Shown: positions 1 through 6,934, counted from the first letter of the stretch. The stretch: 10,199 nucleotides of DNA from Bacteroidales bacterium UBA4353 (GCA_002394025.1 DGSV01000052.1:1-10199), one strand, 5' to 3'. Numbers and translations are program-made. The notes: generated by a model not told the origin, from the letters alone.

Positions 1-37
1 GACGGTTATAGACGGGTATGATGAACGAATAGCGCAT
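1..37 (-). CDS. Family 2 glycosyltransferase, N-terminal fragment (runs off the window)
   Basis: An ATG on the minus strand (bases 37-35) opens a frame that stays open to the window edge and reads MRYSFIIPVYNR. A short beta-strand ending in the IPVYNR-type motif is the classic N-terminus of GT-A fold family 2 glycosyltransferases, where it begins the nucleotide-sugar binding fold. Only 12 codons are visible, so donor, acceptor and product cannot be named. The start lies 11 bp after the stop codon of the upstream 5'-nucleotidase-domain lipoprotein gene, so the two are probably co-transcribed. The motif is distinctive, but the fragment is too short for certainty. Confidence 0.65.
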   Translation of the reverse strand, partial: MRYSFIIPVYNR

Positions 38-48
38 TCAAGGGCGGG

Positions 49-783
49 TTAGTCGATAATTTGTATTCTGCCGTCAAGTTGGGCTTGCATGATTGTGTCC
101 TTTTGTACTATGCCGAGCATGATGTCGCGTAGTGGCCATGAGCTATTATCCACTTCGCCATCAGCCAAGGCAAACAGATAATCGTTGCCTTCCGCCAAAA
201 AGTCGGAAGTGGATACTAAATATGTCTTTGCCGTGTCAACAGGCTCTCCCTTGATTTTGATGTCAAGAGCTTTATTGTCTTTGATTTTCATCGTCAAACC
301 GGCTATTCCCTGACCACCCTGTGCGGCTATCTGCTCGCAGAGTTCCAGAACCTTATCTCCCTTGAGTTTCACTATGACAAGTGTATTGTCAAATGGCATG
401 AGTCGGAATATGGTGCCCACTGTGACGTCTCCCTGTGGTATGTCGCATCTTAAACCACCTATGTTCATTACGGCAATGTCCATAGGTATGCCGAGATATT
501 CCTCGCCGGCACGCATCATTATGTCAGATGCCCAATTGGTCAATGAACTTTCAGGAAGGTCCTTAGACATATATTCGGGACAGTAGCCGATCACTTCACC
601 CATCTGCTGCTCCATGTCAGTGGTGAATGGTTTGATGAAATCGAGCATGGTACTATCGCCTGGTGCATAGCGCTCATCGATAACGACCGCTTGGGTGCTG
701 GAACCGGTGACGACCGCTTTGCCGCGAGAGCAGGAAGCAAATAATATTAATGACAATAGAAATAATAAAAAACGTTGTGGCAT
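49..783 (-). CDS. Lipoprotein with 5'-nucleotidase C-terminal domain
   Basis: This 244-aa protein has a lipoprotein signal peptide: a hydrophobic stretch at residues 5-16 and Cys18 in LFASC. It is therefore probably anchored in the outer or inner membrane facing the periplasm. Residues about 64-235 match the substrate-binding C-terminal domain of 5'-nucleotidases (UshA/CD73 superfamily): SSLTNWASDIM near 79-89, DIAVMNIGGLRCDIPQGDVT near 102-121, the MPFDNTL segment near 129-135 and STSDFLAEGNDYL near 191-203. The catalytic metallophosphatase half is absent, so the protein alone should not hydrolyse nucleotides. In Bacteroidota the two halves are often encoded by separate adjacent genes. Here the next gene downstream is a glycosyltransferase, and no metallophosphatase is visible in this window. 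It follows the CYTH gene after 45 bp, probably in the same operon. Confidence 0.87.
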   Translation of the reverse strand: MPQRFLLFLLSLILFASCSRGKAVVTGSSTQAVVIDERYAPGDSTMLDFIKPFTTDMEQQMGEVIGYCPEYMSKDLPESSLTNWASDIMMRAGEEYLGIPMDIAVMNIGGLRCDIPQGDVTVGTIFRLMPFDNTLVIVKLKGDKVLELCEQIAAQGGQGIAGLTMKIKDNKALDIKIKGEPVDTAKTYLVSTSDFLAEGNDYLFALADGEVDNSSWPLRDIMLGIVQKDTIMQAQLDGRIQIID

Positions 784-828
784 ATTATTTTCTTTTATGG
801 TTATTAAATGATGGTTATTACGGTATTT

Positions 829-1314
829 TTATTGTTTGTTATTCCACGTTGTAAACGGGTGTTGAGCCAGTTGCAGGTTGAAGTATCTCTCGTCGCCGGT
901 GACTTCCTCGCCTATGAAATCCGGTAGCCGGATTTGTGTTGTTGCCGTGGGCAGTTCTATCTCAGCCATTACCAGACCGGCATTGGCGCCCTGAAACTCA
1001 TCAACTTCTATTGTCGCTTCTCCGCATGGCACGTAGTAGCGCCGTTTGCTTACAATATCCGGCAGGCATAGTGTGAGCAGGTGTCGCGCGTCGCTCACGC
1101 TGATGGGGAATTCGTATTCATGGCGTATCAGTCCTTGCGCTTCAGAGTCCGACTTGATGGTTATAAAACCCTGCTCGCCTTTGATACGCACCCTAACGGA
1201 ACGTTTTGGGTCATAGGTAAGGTAGCCTTGAAGGATGTCGCTCCACGAGGTGGCTAAAGCACGGTAGGCAGTGCCACGGACAAGATATTTGCGCTCTATC
1301 TCTAAGTTGTCCAT
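829..1314 (-). CDS. CYTH domain protein (triphosphate tunnel metalloenzyme)
   Basis: This 161-aa protein is nearly all one CYTH domain. The hallmark ExExK motif is present as EIERK at residues 5-9, followed by the charged strands expected to line the tunnel: RVRIK at 41-45, ITIK at 51-54, HEYEF at 65-69, KRRYYV at 90-95, EATIEVDEF at 99-107 and MAEIEL at 116-121. Family members bind a triphosphate with two metal ions. Small bacterial members of this size act as inorganic tripolyphosphatases or, less often, adenylate cyclases; tripolyphosphatase is the better guess but cannot be decided from sequence. No signal peptide is seen, so it should be cytosolic. Its ATG overlaps the stop codon of the upstream dciA-like gene in TAATG, a layout that favours translational coupling. 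Confidence 0.88.
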   Translation of the reverse strand: MDNLEIERKYLVRGTAYRALATSWSDILQGYLTYDPKRSVRVRIKGEQGFITIKSDSEAQGLIRHEYEFPISVSDARHLLTLCLPDIVSKRRYYVPCGEATIEVDEFQGANAGLVMAEIELPTATTQIRLPDFIGEEVTGDERYFNLQLAQHPFTTWNNKQ

Positions 1315-1607
1315 TAACTCAATAGTTTTATCTCTGTTATGGTACCCGGCATTGTCTTGGCATTGATGTCGGCGATGAGTTTCTTGCGGTTGAGGAATAG
1401 TTCATGCCTCAGTGCCGCGGAAGTTACGTGTGCTGTCAGGCAATGGTTGGCGATGCTCACATGGCGTATGTAACCGCGTATCGCATCGGGGATTATGTTA
1501 TCCCAAGCCTTACGTGCCTCAACGTAGCTTAACCCCTCTGCCAAACCATTTTCGCGCAGCACAAGTGGTAGTAATTCTCCTATGCTCTTCAGCTCATTGC
1601 GTTTCAT
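1314..1607 (-). CDS. DciA-like DUF721 protein
   Basis: This is a 97-aa protein, a normal length for the short Bacteroidota members of DUF721. It shows the family layout: an N-terminal helix (residues 5-20), a KAWDNIIP segment near 33-40, then the strand-rich core with LTAHVTSAALRHELFLNRKKLIADIN (about 57-82) and a final strand ITEIKLL. DUF721 includes DciA, which loads or supports the replicative helicase DnaB in bacteria lacking DnaC, and it is often encoded beside recF. The start at MKRNEL is preferred over an in-frame ATG 40 codons upstream, because that longer version would lie inside the glucosaminidase gene and match nothing. The gap to that upstream gene is 8 bp. It ends in the TAATG overlap with the CYTH gene. 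Confidence 0.85.
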   Translation of the reverse strand: MKRNELKSIGELLPLVLRENGLAEGLSYVEARKAWDNIIPDAIRGYIRHVSIANHCLTAHVTSAALRHELFLNRKKLIADINAKTMPGTITEIKLLS

Positions 1608-1615
1608 CTCTGGTG

Positions 1616-2602
1616 CTATCTCTTGAGTTTCAGGCGTTGTCCGACCTCTACACCACGCGATTCTTCCATGCCGTTCATTTGGTAGAGCGAGTTGACTTTT
1701 ATGCCATATCGTTGAGCGATGTCCCATGCGCTTTCGCCCACGCGCACAATGTGCGACGTGCGTTCGTTGTTCACGTTGCGTTTACGACTGATATATACCA
1801 CATCACCCTCCGCCAAAGCACGGTCAGCTTCGAGGTCGTTGAATTTGTAGAGATTTTTGAGCAGTACGCCGGTTTCCAAGGCTATGGAGGCATAACTGTC
1901 GCCACTGCGCGCAACCACGCAACGAGCCCAATTGTTGCGATATACTTTGTGCTTCTCGTTTACGGCAATGGTTTTCTTGCTACTGCCGTTGCTACCGCTC
2001 CTGATGGCGCCGGACTTGTTATTAGCGCTGGCGTGAGTGCTCGCCGTGGACACCGGTGTCACCGCTATGTTGTTTGACGCGACATTGTCCATATCATAGA
2101 TATAGAGCTGGTAGTCCTCAATGATTTTTATGAGTTTGTTGGGGTAGTTGGGGTCTGTGGCATAGCCGGCTTTTTTCAGTCCGTGCGCCCAAGCCTTGTA
2201 GTCTGTCACGGGCAGCGTGAATAATGATGCGTAGCGACTTTTGCCAAGCAGAAATTGAGCATGGTCTTCGTAGGACTCGCTCACCTGGTCATAGGCGCGA
2301 AAACATTCCCCTTTGGCATCGTCATCGGAATAGACGCGACGACCATTCCAATCATTATGGCATTTGATGCCGAAGTGATTGTTCGACTCGGCTGCCAAAG
2401 CGCTGGTGCCCGCCGCCGATTCCAGTATTCCCTGCGCCAAGGTGATGCTGGCGGGTATGCCGTGGGCTTTGCGTTGCGCCACGGCTATGGACGAGTAGCG
2501 GGATATATATTCTTGGTAAGTGCGAAGCAGATTTTGACCATGAGTGATACCGCAAAAAGATAGTAATGCGGCGATAATCAGCGATGTATTGATACGTTTC
2601 AT
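1616..2602 (-). CDS. Exported glucosaminidase with two LysM domains
   Basis: This 328-aa protein starts at MKRINTSLII, followed by a hydrophobic core and a likely signal peptidase I site near residues 20-23. An in-frame ATG 30 codons upstream would overlap recF and hide the signal peptide, so it was not used. Residues about 32-170 form a mannosyl-glycoprotein endo-beta-N-acetylglucosaminidase (GH73-like) domain. ITLAQGILESAAGTSALA at 53-70 contains the likely catalytic Glu61, followed by NNHFGIK at 74-80. A Ser/Asn/Thr-rich linker (about 172-212) leads to two LysM peptidoglycan-binding repeats at about 216-273 and 283-328. The protein should cut glycan strands of peptidoglycan in the periplasm, acting in wall turnover or division. 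It sits between recF and the dciA-like gene, with a possible promoter box just upstream. Confidence 0.9.
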   Translation of the reverse strand: MKRINTSLIIAALLSFCGITHGQNLLRTYQEYISRYSSIAVAQRKAHGIPASITLAQGILESAAGTSALAAESNNHFGIKCHNDWNGRRVYSDDDAKGECFRAYDQVSESYEDHAQFLLGKSRYASLFTLPVTDYKAWAHGLKKAGYATDPNYPNKLIKIIEDYQLYIYDMDNVASNNIAVTPVSTASTHASANNKSGAIRSGSNGSSKKTIAVNEKHKVYRNNWARCVVARSGDSYASIALETGVLLKNLYKFNDLEADRALAEGDVVYISRKRNVNNERTSHIVRVGESAWDIAQRYGIKVNSLYQMNGMEESRGVEVGQRLKLKR

Positions 2603-2622
2603 ATTGTAGGCATATATTATTG

Positions 2623-2630
2623 CAAAGTTA
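2623..2630 (-). promoter_or_regulatory. Possible -7 promoter box for the glucosaminidase gene
   Basis: The minus strand reads TAACTTTG here, a full match to the Bacteroidota -7 consensus TAnnTTTG, about 20 bp upstream of the chosen ATG and just outside the recF stop codon. No TTTG is visible at the -33 spacing; that position lies around a nine-base A run. The gene may have its own start of transcription in addition to read-through from recF. Confidence 0.45.
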
Positions 2631-2648
2631 CGATTTTTTTTTCGCATA

Positions 2649-3740
2649 TCAGCATACGACATCGCCATTACTGATATTGAATACCTTGGCATGAAGTCCC
2701 ATGGTGTCGAGCATGGTATCGAGGTGGCTACGGTCGGTGTCAGTGATGAAGATTTGTCCGAAGTCGGGGGTGCATACTATTGATAGTATCTGCCCCATGC
2801 GATGTGCATCGAGTTTGTCAAAAAGGTCATCAAGCAGTATTATGGGGTTGATACTTAGTGCCCGTCGCAGATATTGGTATTGAGCGAATTTGAGCGCTAT
2901 CACGTAGCTTTTGCATTGTCCCTGCGAGCCTACCCGGCGTATGGGATAATCGCCAAGGTTCATCATTAAGTCGTCTTTGTGAACGCCATGAGTTGTATAA
3001 CCTATCATGTGGTCGCGCTCGCGGGTACTGCTGAGCATCTGTGCCAGGTCGCGCTCCGCCAACTGCGATTCGTAGCTCAAAGATACCGTCTCACCGCCTC
3101 CGCTGATAAGACTATAGTATTCTGAGAAATAAGGAGTAAATTCCTTGATGAATTCCTCGCGTCGGCGGTGTATGTAAATGGCATGAACCACCATCTGTTC
3201 TTCCCAAGTGTCGAACAATGCCCCGGAGGGCATGCTATCCATCTTGAGCATGGCATTGCGCTGACGCAAAGCGTTGCCATATTTGAGCAGGTGATCAAGA
3301 TATTCCTTGTCAACCTGTGAAATAATGCCGTCAGCGAATTTGCGGCGGAACTCACTGCCTCCATGGATTAGTTCCGTGTCAGCGGGTGATATGAGCACAA
3401 GGGGAATGAATCCTATGTGGTCTGAGAGTTTCTGGTATTCACGCTTGTTACGCGAGAAATGCTTTTTCTGGCGACGCTTGATGGAACACACAATGTTTTC
3501 CTGCTGCCCCAGGCGGGTATAGCAACCTTGCAGCAGAAAAAAATCGCTGCCGTGTCTTATGTTCTCACTATCAATAACGTTAGTATGGCTTTTGCAGAAC
3601 GACAAGTAATAAATGGTGTCAAGGAGGTTCGTTTTCCCCATGCCGTTGAGCCCTATGAAGCAGTTGACCTTGCTGTCAAGCACAAGGTCGGTCTGGGTGA
3701 TATTCTTGTAGTTGAGTATGTGAAGGCTGTCAAGCGTCAT
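2649..3740 (-). CDS. recF: DNA replication and repair protein RecF
   Basis: This 363-aa protein has the normal RecF length and all of its nucleotide-binding motifs. The Walker A loop is GLNGMGKTN at residues 30-38, right after the opening LHILNYKNI strand. The ABC signature is GSQGQ at 271-275, and Walker B is ILLDDLFDKLD at 301-311. RecF is an SMC-like ATPase that works with RecO and RecR to load RecA at single-strand gaps. Its start codon overlaps the stop of the upstream GHL10 gene in ATGA, so translation is probably coupled. The gene ends 46 bp before the glucosaminidase start, and a DciA-like gene, a frequent recF neighbour, follows one gene later. No sign of decay is seen. Confidence 0.96.
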   Translation of the reverse strand: MTLDSLHILNYKNITQTDLVLDSKVNCFIGLNGMGKTNLLDTIYYLSFCKSHTNVIDSENIRHGSDFFLLQGCYTRLGQQENIVCSIKRRQKKHFSRNKREYQKLSDHIGFIPLVLISPADTELIHGGSEFRRKFADGIISQVDKEYLDHLLKYGNALRQRNAMLKMDSMPSGALFDTWEEQMVVHAIYIHRRREEFIKEFTPYFSEYYSLISGGGETVSLSYESQLAERDLAQMLSSTRERDHMIGYTTHGVHKDDLMMNLGDYPIRRVGSQGQCKSYVIALKFAQYQYLRRALSINPIILLDDLFDKLDAHRMGQILSIVCTPDFGQIFITDTDRSHLDTMLDTMGLHAKVFNISNGDVVC

Positions 3741-5173
3741 GGTCTAACCCTTTCACTTTCAATTTTTATGCGATTTACGGCGCTTACCGACAATTCCGTC
3801 GTATCGCCCTGCAGCCAATAGTAGTTGTCGCGCGTGATGCCTATCGGTCGCTCGCCCCTATAGATGATGTAGTATGCCACTTGGTTAGAGGGGTCGGTGG
3901 ATGGGGTGCTATACCATGTCAGCAGACCTTTCTCGCAGGTTACATAGTGGGGCTTTTCGGGGGCTGTACCGTTGTGAGTATGAATGCTTACGGGGGGAAT
4001 GGCTATCTCGCTGAAGTAGTTGCTGCGAAGACTGTCAAGCAACCCTTGCGGGTTCTGAAGCATAGGACGCAGACTGTAGAGCATATAACCTTGCGTTAGA
4101 GACCTGTCATTGGAGTAGCGCATCTGGCGGCAGAGCTCGTTACCACTGCGCCAAGGAGCATTGGCCTTGGGGTTGCAGAGCTGTGAAGCGAAAAGGCCTG
4201 TATAGAGATTGACGCGTGTCGTGTCGATATTGGAATGCCACCAACGACTCAGCACACCATAGTCCGCCAGCCGGTGACCAATCTCCCAATAGAGTTGAGG
4301 TGTTACGTAATCTATCAGTCCCAGCCTGCACCACAGCAGTATGTCGGCATACAGGGCATCGTAGTTCTCAAGACCATGTGTGTCACTGCCACGCGGGTCC
4401 GAAGTCTTGTTGCGCCATATTCCGAATGGACTGATACCAAACTGCACATAGGGTTTGATACTCTTTATCGCGCTACGCACATCGGCAATCGTTTGTGTGA
4501 CACATTCGCGGCGGAAGTCGCCAAGGCTCTGACCCTGAAAAGCATAGCGGGCATAACCATCGGAATCAGGAAACGGCTTTTTACCAACGGGGTAGGGATA
4601 GAAATAGTCATCCATGTGGATTGCGTCAATGTCATAGCGACGCACTATATCGCTCACCACAGAGCATAGCCATGACCGCGTCTGGGGCAATGTGGGGTTG
4701 AAATAGTACTTGTCGGCATATTTCACGAACCACTCGGGATGACTGTGGTAGATATGGCTTTGCGCGAAGTCGGCATCGCCGGTCATCGATGCTCGGAAGG
4801 GGTTGAGCCATGCGTGAACTTCAAGACAGCGCCTATGAGCTTCCTCAACGATGAATGTCAAGGGGTCGTAAGATGGCATGATGCCCTCAACGCCTGTCAG
4901 CCAACGACTTGTAGGCTCCAGTAAACTATAGTACAAAGCATCGGCGGTAGGACGGACTTGCACCACTACGGCATTGAAGCGCAGAGCACGCAAACTATCC
5001 AGCAACATGACTATCTCGCGGCGTGACTCAAAATCCGACAACCCCGGTTCGCTGGGCCAGTCGATGTTCTTTACCGTGGCTATCCATGCAGCACGCATCT
5101 CACGGCGTACCTGAGCGGGACACACCAGCGTTAGGCCGGTAAGAATGATGATAAGTAGCGAGCGACGTATCAT
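3737..5173 (-). CDS. Exported glycoside-hydrolase-like GHL10 (DUF187/YngK-type) protein
   Basis: This 478-aa protein has an N-terminal signal peptide (hydrophobic residues 5-18, likely cleaved near PAQ 19-21). It carries a GHL10/DUF187 TIM-barrel domain at about 24-390. Family landmarks are EMRAAWIATVKNIDWPS (25-41), VVVQVRPTADALYYS (69-83), HAWLNPFRA (120-128), DIDAIHMDDYFYPYP (181-195), GISPFGIWRN (246-255) and DYVTPQLYWEIG (288-299). The conserved Asp189 and Glu297 are candidates for catalytic acids, which is inference from position. Residues about 408-478 look like a fibronectin type III-like beta domain. Family members act on cell-surface or wall glycans, but the substrate is unsettled. 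It overlaps lysC and recF by ATGA at its two ends, so it is firmly inside the operon. Confidence 0.88.
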   Translation of the reverse strand: MIRRSLLIIILTGLTLVCPAQVRREMRAAWIATVKNIDWPSEPGLSDFESRREIVMLLDSLRALRFNAVVVQVRPTADALYYSLLEPTSRWLTGVEGIMPSYDPLTFIVEEAHRRCLEVHAWLNPFRASMTGDADFAQSHIYHSHPEWFVKYADKYYFNPTLPQTRSWLCSVVSDIVRRYDIDAIHMDDYFYPYPVGKKPFPDSDGYARYAFQGQSLGDFRRECVTQTIADVRSAIKSIKPYVQFGISPFGIWRNKTSDPRGSDTHGLENYDALYADILLWCRLGLIDYVTPQLYWEIGHRLADYGVLSRWWHSNIDTTRVNLYTGLFASQLCNPKANAPWRSGNELCRQMRYSNDRSLTQGYMLYSLRPMLQNPQGLLDSLRSNYFSEIAIPPVSIHTHNGTAPEKPHYVTCEKGLLTWYSTPSTDPSNQVAYYIIYRGERPIGITRDNYYWLQGDTTELSVSAVNRIKIESERVRP

Positions 5174-6417
5174 TTGAATAGAATTTTTACCGTTTTACGT
5201 GTTCTCTGTACCATCAGCGTATCGCGAAAAGCTCCTATACGCCGTTCGGTCTCGTCATTGGTCTGGCGGATAGTGAGCAATGTCAGACCATCATTATAGC
5301 TCACACGATAATTGGCACGCAAAGCCTCAATGGCATCATTAAGGTTACGATTGTTGTCAACAACGACAGACACTCGTACCGCCGAACACTCTATCATTGA
5401 AACCTTGAGCCTATAGCGCTCAAGAATGGCGAAAATACCCTGCATGCCACCCTCCATGACAAAGGAAAAATCTAACGTGCCAATGCTTATCAGCACTACG
5501 TTGTGGCGAACGATAATCACAGGAATATCTATTCCTGCCGTTGATTCGGCGCATATTTTGCTTCCGGAGAATGATGGCTGTTCATAGGGACGGACATAGA
5601 GAGGGATGCTTTTGTTTTCAAGAGGCCTGATTGTTTTAGGATGAATAACCTGTGCGCCTCCGTATGCCAACTCTACAGCATCGTAATACGTCAGTTCTTT
5701 AATCAGTGTAGCGTCATGAAAAACGCGAGGGTCAGCATTGAGAATTCCCTTGACGTCTTTCCATATCGTCACGCTATCGGCATTGAGCATATTACCCACC
5801 AAAGCCGCGCTATAGTCCGACCCCTCACGACCTAATGTCGTGGCATGCCCTTCGCTATTGGCTCCTATAAAACCCTGAAGAATATAAACCCTGTGCCTGC
5901 CGTCAATGCCGGTGCGCAAACGCCGCTCACTCTCGCGGAGTACAACATTGGCCTCACGGTAGTTACTGTCAGTGACAAGCATGCGGCGCATATCAATCCA
6001 TTCGGCATCAACGCCAATGGAGTCAAGATAAGCGCACACAAGGCTCGAAGACAGTATTTCGCCATAACTTACTATGCCATCGTAGATTTTGTCGTAACCA
6101 TCCCCCCTGCTCCTGTCGGCTTCTGTCACAGCAGTGCGCAAGGCTTCAAATTCAGAGTCCAATGTTTCCGCCGGAAGGTTGAGCTCGCTGATAGCAAGCC
6201 GGTGACAACTGATGACAAGTTCTTCGAGCTTGTCCAGAGCATTTGTCAGACGATTATCCAACACCTCGTCAACAACAAATTCAAGGGCATTAGTCGTCTT
6301 GCCCATAGCAGACACCACAACACACAACAACTCCGCACAGCCGGAAACTATAGAACCCAAATTCCGAATGCCGTCAGAATCTTTAACGGAAGCACCGCCA
6401 AATTTATATACTAACAT
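5170..6417 (-). CDS. lysC: Aspartate kinase
   Basis: This 415-aa monofunctional aspartokinase catalyses ATP-dependent phosphorylation of aspartate, the first step toward lysine/diaminopimelate, threonine and methionine. Landmarks are KFGGASV at residues 5-11, VVSAMGKTTN at 34-43, SYGE at 117-120, TTLGREGSDYSAAL at 193-206, TIWKDVKGI at 217-225 and YGGAQVIHPKTIRPL at 252-266. Two ACT-type regulatory regions follow at about 306-356 and 372-415, which suggests feedback control by an amino acid; which one cannot be read. The homoserine dehydrogenase half of ThrA is absent. It is the first gene of the compact string, and its stop overlaps the GHL10 start in ATGA. The 89 bp upstream contain no match to TAnnTTTG on this strand and no recognisable lysine riboswitch. 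Confidence 0.94.
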   Translation of the reverse strand: MLVYKFGGASVKDSDGIRNLGSIVSGCAELLCVVVSAMGKTTNALEFVVDEVLDNRLTNALDKLEELVISCHRLAISELNLPAETLDSEFEALRTAVTEADRSRGDGYDKIYDGIVSYGEILSSSLVCAYLDSIGVDAEWIDMRRMLVTDSNYREANVVLRESERRLRTGIDGRHRVYILQGFIGANSEGHATTLGREGSDYSAALVGNMLNADSVTIWKDVKGILNADPRVFHDATLIKELTYYDAVELAYGGAQVIHPKTIRPLENKSIPLYVRPYEQPSFSGSKICAESTAGIDIPVIIVRHNVVLISIGTLDFSFVMEGGMQGIFAILERYRLKVSMIECSAVRVSVVVDNNRNLNDAIEALRANYRVSYNDGLTLLTIRQTNDETERRIGAFRDTLMVQRTRKTVKILFK

Positions 6418-6506
6418 GTTTCTTACTTTGTTATGCCTATTATCCTTAATTTATTAAATTGTTTCGTAAATTTCCGAAAAAATATCCGAATACGCAAGAG
6501 TTTCGC

Positions 6507-6683
6507 CTAAAAAGTTGCGCTGTGGCTTGCTAATTGCCTGACTCCTTCTATTTTGAGGGTGCCGTTAATCATCACGTCGCATTTTTCTCCTGCTACGTTG
6601 AGCACCCTTGCGATGTGAAATGTTTCGGTGTTTTTGTGGCATATTTCTTGAAGCGTTTTTTTTATGTTAGAATAAGTATCCAT
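6507..6683 (-). CDS. 58-aa unknown protein, possibly a truncated phage-type gene
   Basis: This frame begins MDTYSNIKKTLQEICHKN and ends at TAG after 58 residues. A longer version starting at 6728 would have its extra codons inside a strong hairpin, so the inner ATG is preferred. The pattern of an IKKTLQEI helix, then TFHIARVLNVAGEKCDVMIN and KIEGVR, resembles from memory the N-terminus of baseplate or tail-associated proteins in Bacteroidota prophages, which are longer. If so, homology stops about residue 49 and the last nine codons are read-through. No partner phage gene is visible, and there is no clear promoter. It could equally be an unrelated small gene or a chance frame, so its function is not claimed. 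Confidence 0.4.
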   Translation of the reverse strand: MDTYSNIKKTLQEICHKNTETFHIARVLNVAGEKCDVMINGTLKIEGVRQLASHSATF

Positions 6684-6707
6684 TAATTTTATATGACTAT
6701 TAAAAGA

Positions 6708-6742
6708 AGAATAGCGGCTACTCATCAAGTAACCGCTATTCT
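6708..6742 (-). terminator. Long hairpin with T-rich tail, intrinsic terminator-like
   Basis: Bases 6708-6717 (AGAATAGCGG) pair perfectly with 6733-6742 (CCGCTATTCT). After one C/A mismatch, TACT 6719-6722 pairs with AGTA 6728-6731 around the loop CATCA. On the minus strand the stem is followed by TTCTTTTAAT, as in an intrinsic terminator. There is no obvious intact gene directly upstream for it to end, so it may be a relic of a lost gene or may end read-through from the right. Confidence 0.6.
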
Positions 6743-6772
6743 GTATTATAAATGAAGTCTATTGAGAAAATA

Positions 6773-6811
6773 ATTTTGGTACATTTACTTTTTTTTATTT
6801 TGGTACATTTA
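6773..6811. repeat. Two direct copies of a 15-bp motif, 24 bp apart
   Basis: ATTTTGGTACATTTA occurs at 6773-6787 and again, identically, at 6797-6811, separated by nine bases ending in a T run. The copies lie nearly one repeat per two helical turns, on the same face of the DNA, as recombinase or repressor half-sites often do. No gene for such a protein is visible nearby. The surroundings are AT-rich, so chance repetition is less surprising here than in coding DNA. Confidence 0.6.
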
Positions 6812-6890
6812 GTTTTGGCGATTATAATAACCTTTTTCAGCACAAATCAAAATGGCAAAAAACGCCAATCAATATAAATACCAATTTAAC

Positions 6891-6925
6891 CCCAATTGGT
6901 CTAATGACCGACCAATTGGGTTTTT
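6891..6925 (+). terminator. Intrinsic terminator between the SH3b gene and the AT-rich gap
   Basis: CCCAATTGGT at 6891-6900 pairs perfectly with ACCAATTGGG at 6911-6920 across a 10-base loop, and TTTTT follows on the plus strand. On the minus strand the same stem lies 15 bp past the stop codon of the SH3b gene and could end its transcript, although the bases after it there (GTTAAATTGG) are a poor T-tract. It best fits a plus-strand terminator, perhaps used in both directions. Confidence 0.6.
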
Positions 6926-6934
6926 AAGTATTGA

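Noticed and set aside
797..820. Direct repeat ATGGTTATTA (797-806 and 811-820) between the CYTH and 5'-nucleotidase-domain genes
   Set aside because: Only 10 bp in AT-rich intergenic sequence without a palindrome or other context; probably chance.
1412..2077. Plus-strand frame of 221 codons
   Set aside because: It is antisense to the glucosaminidase and DciA-like genes, has no recognisable domain or promoter, and its composition reflects the complementary strand of real genes.
5845..6414. Plus-strand frame of 189 codons
   Set aside because: It lies entirely opposite the lysC coding region, which has all its family motifs; the antisense translation shows no motif or signal.
6418..6506. Possible amino-acid riboswitch or attenuator in front of lysC
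   Set aside because: Only 89 AT-rich bases are available, with no long stem, no terminator-antiterminator pair and no known lysine-riboswitch core visible.
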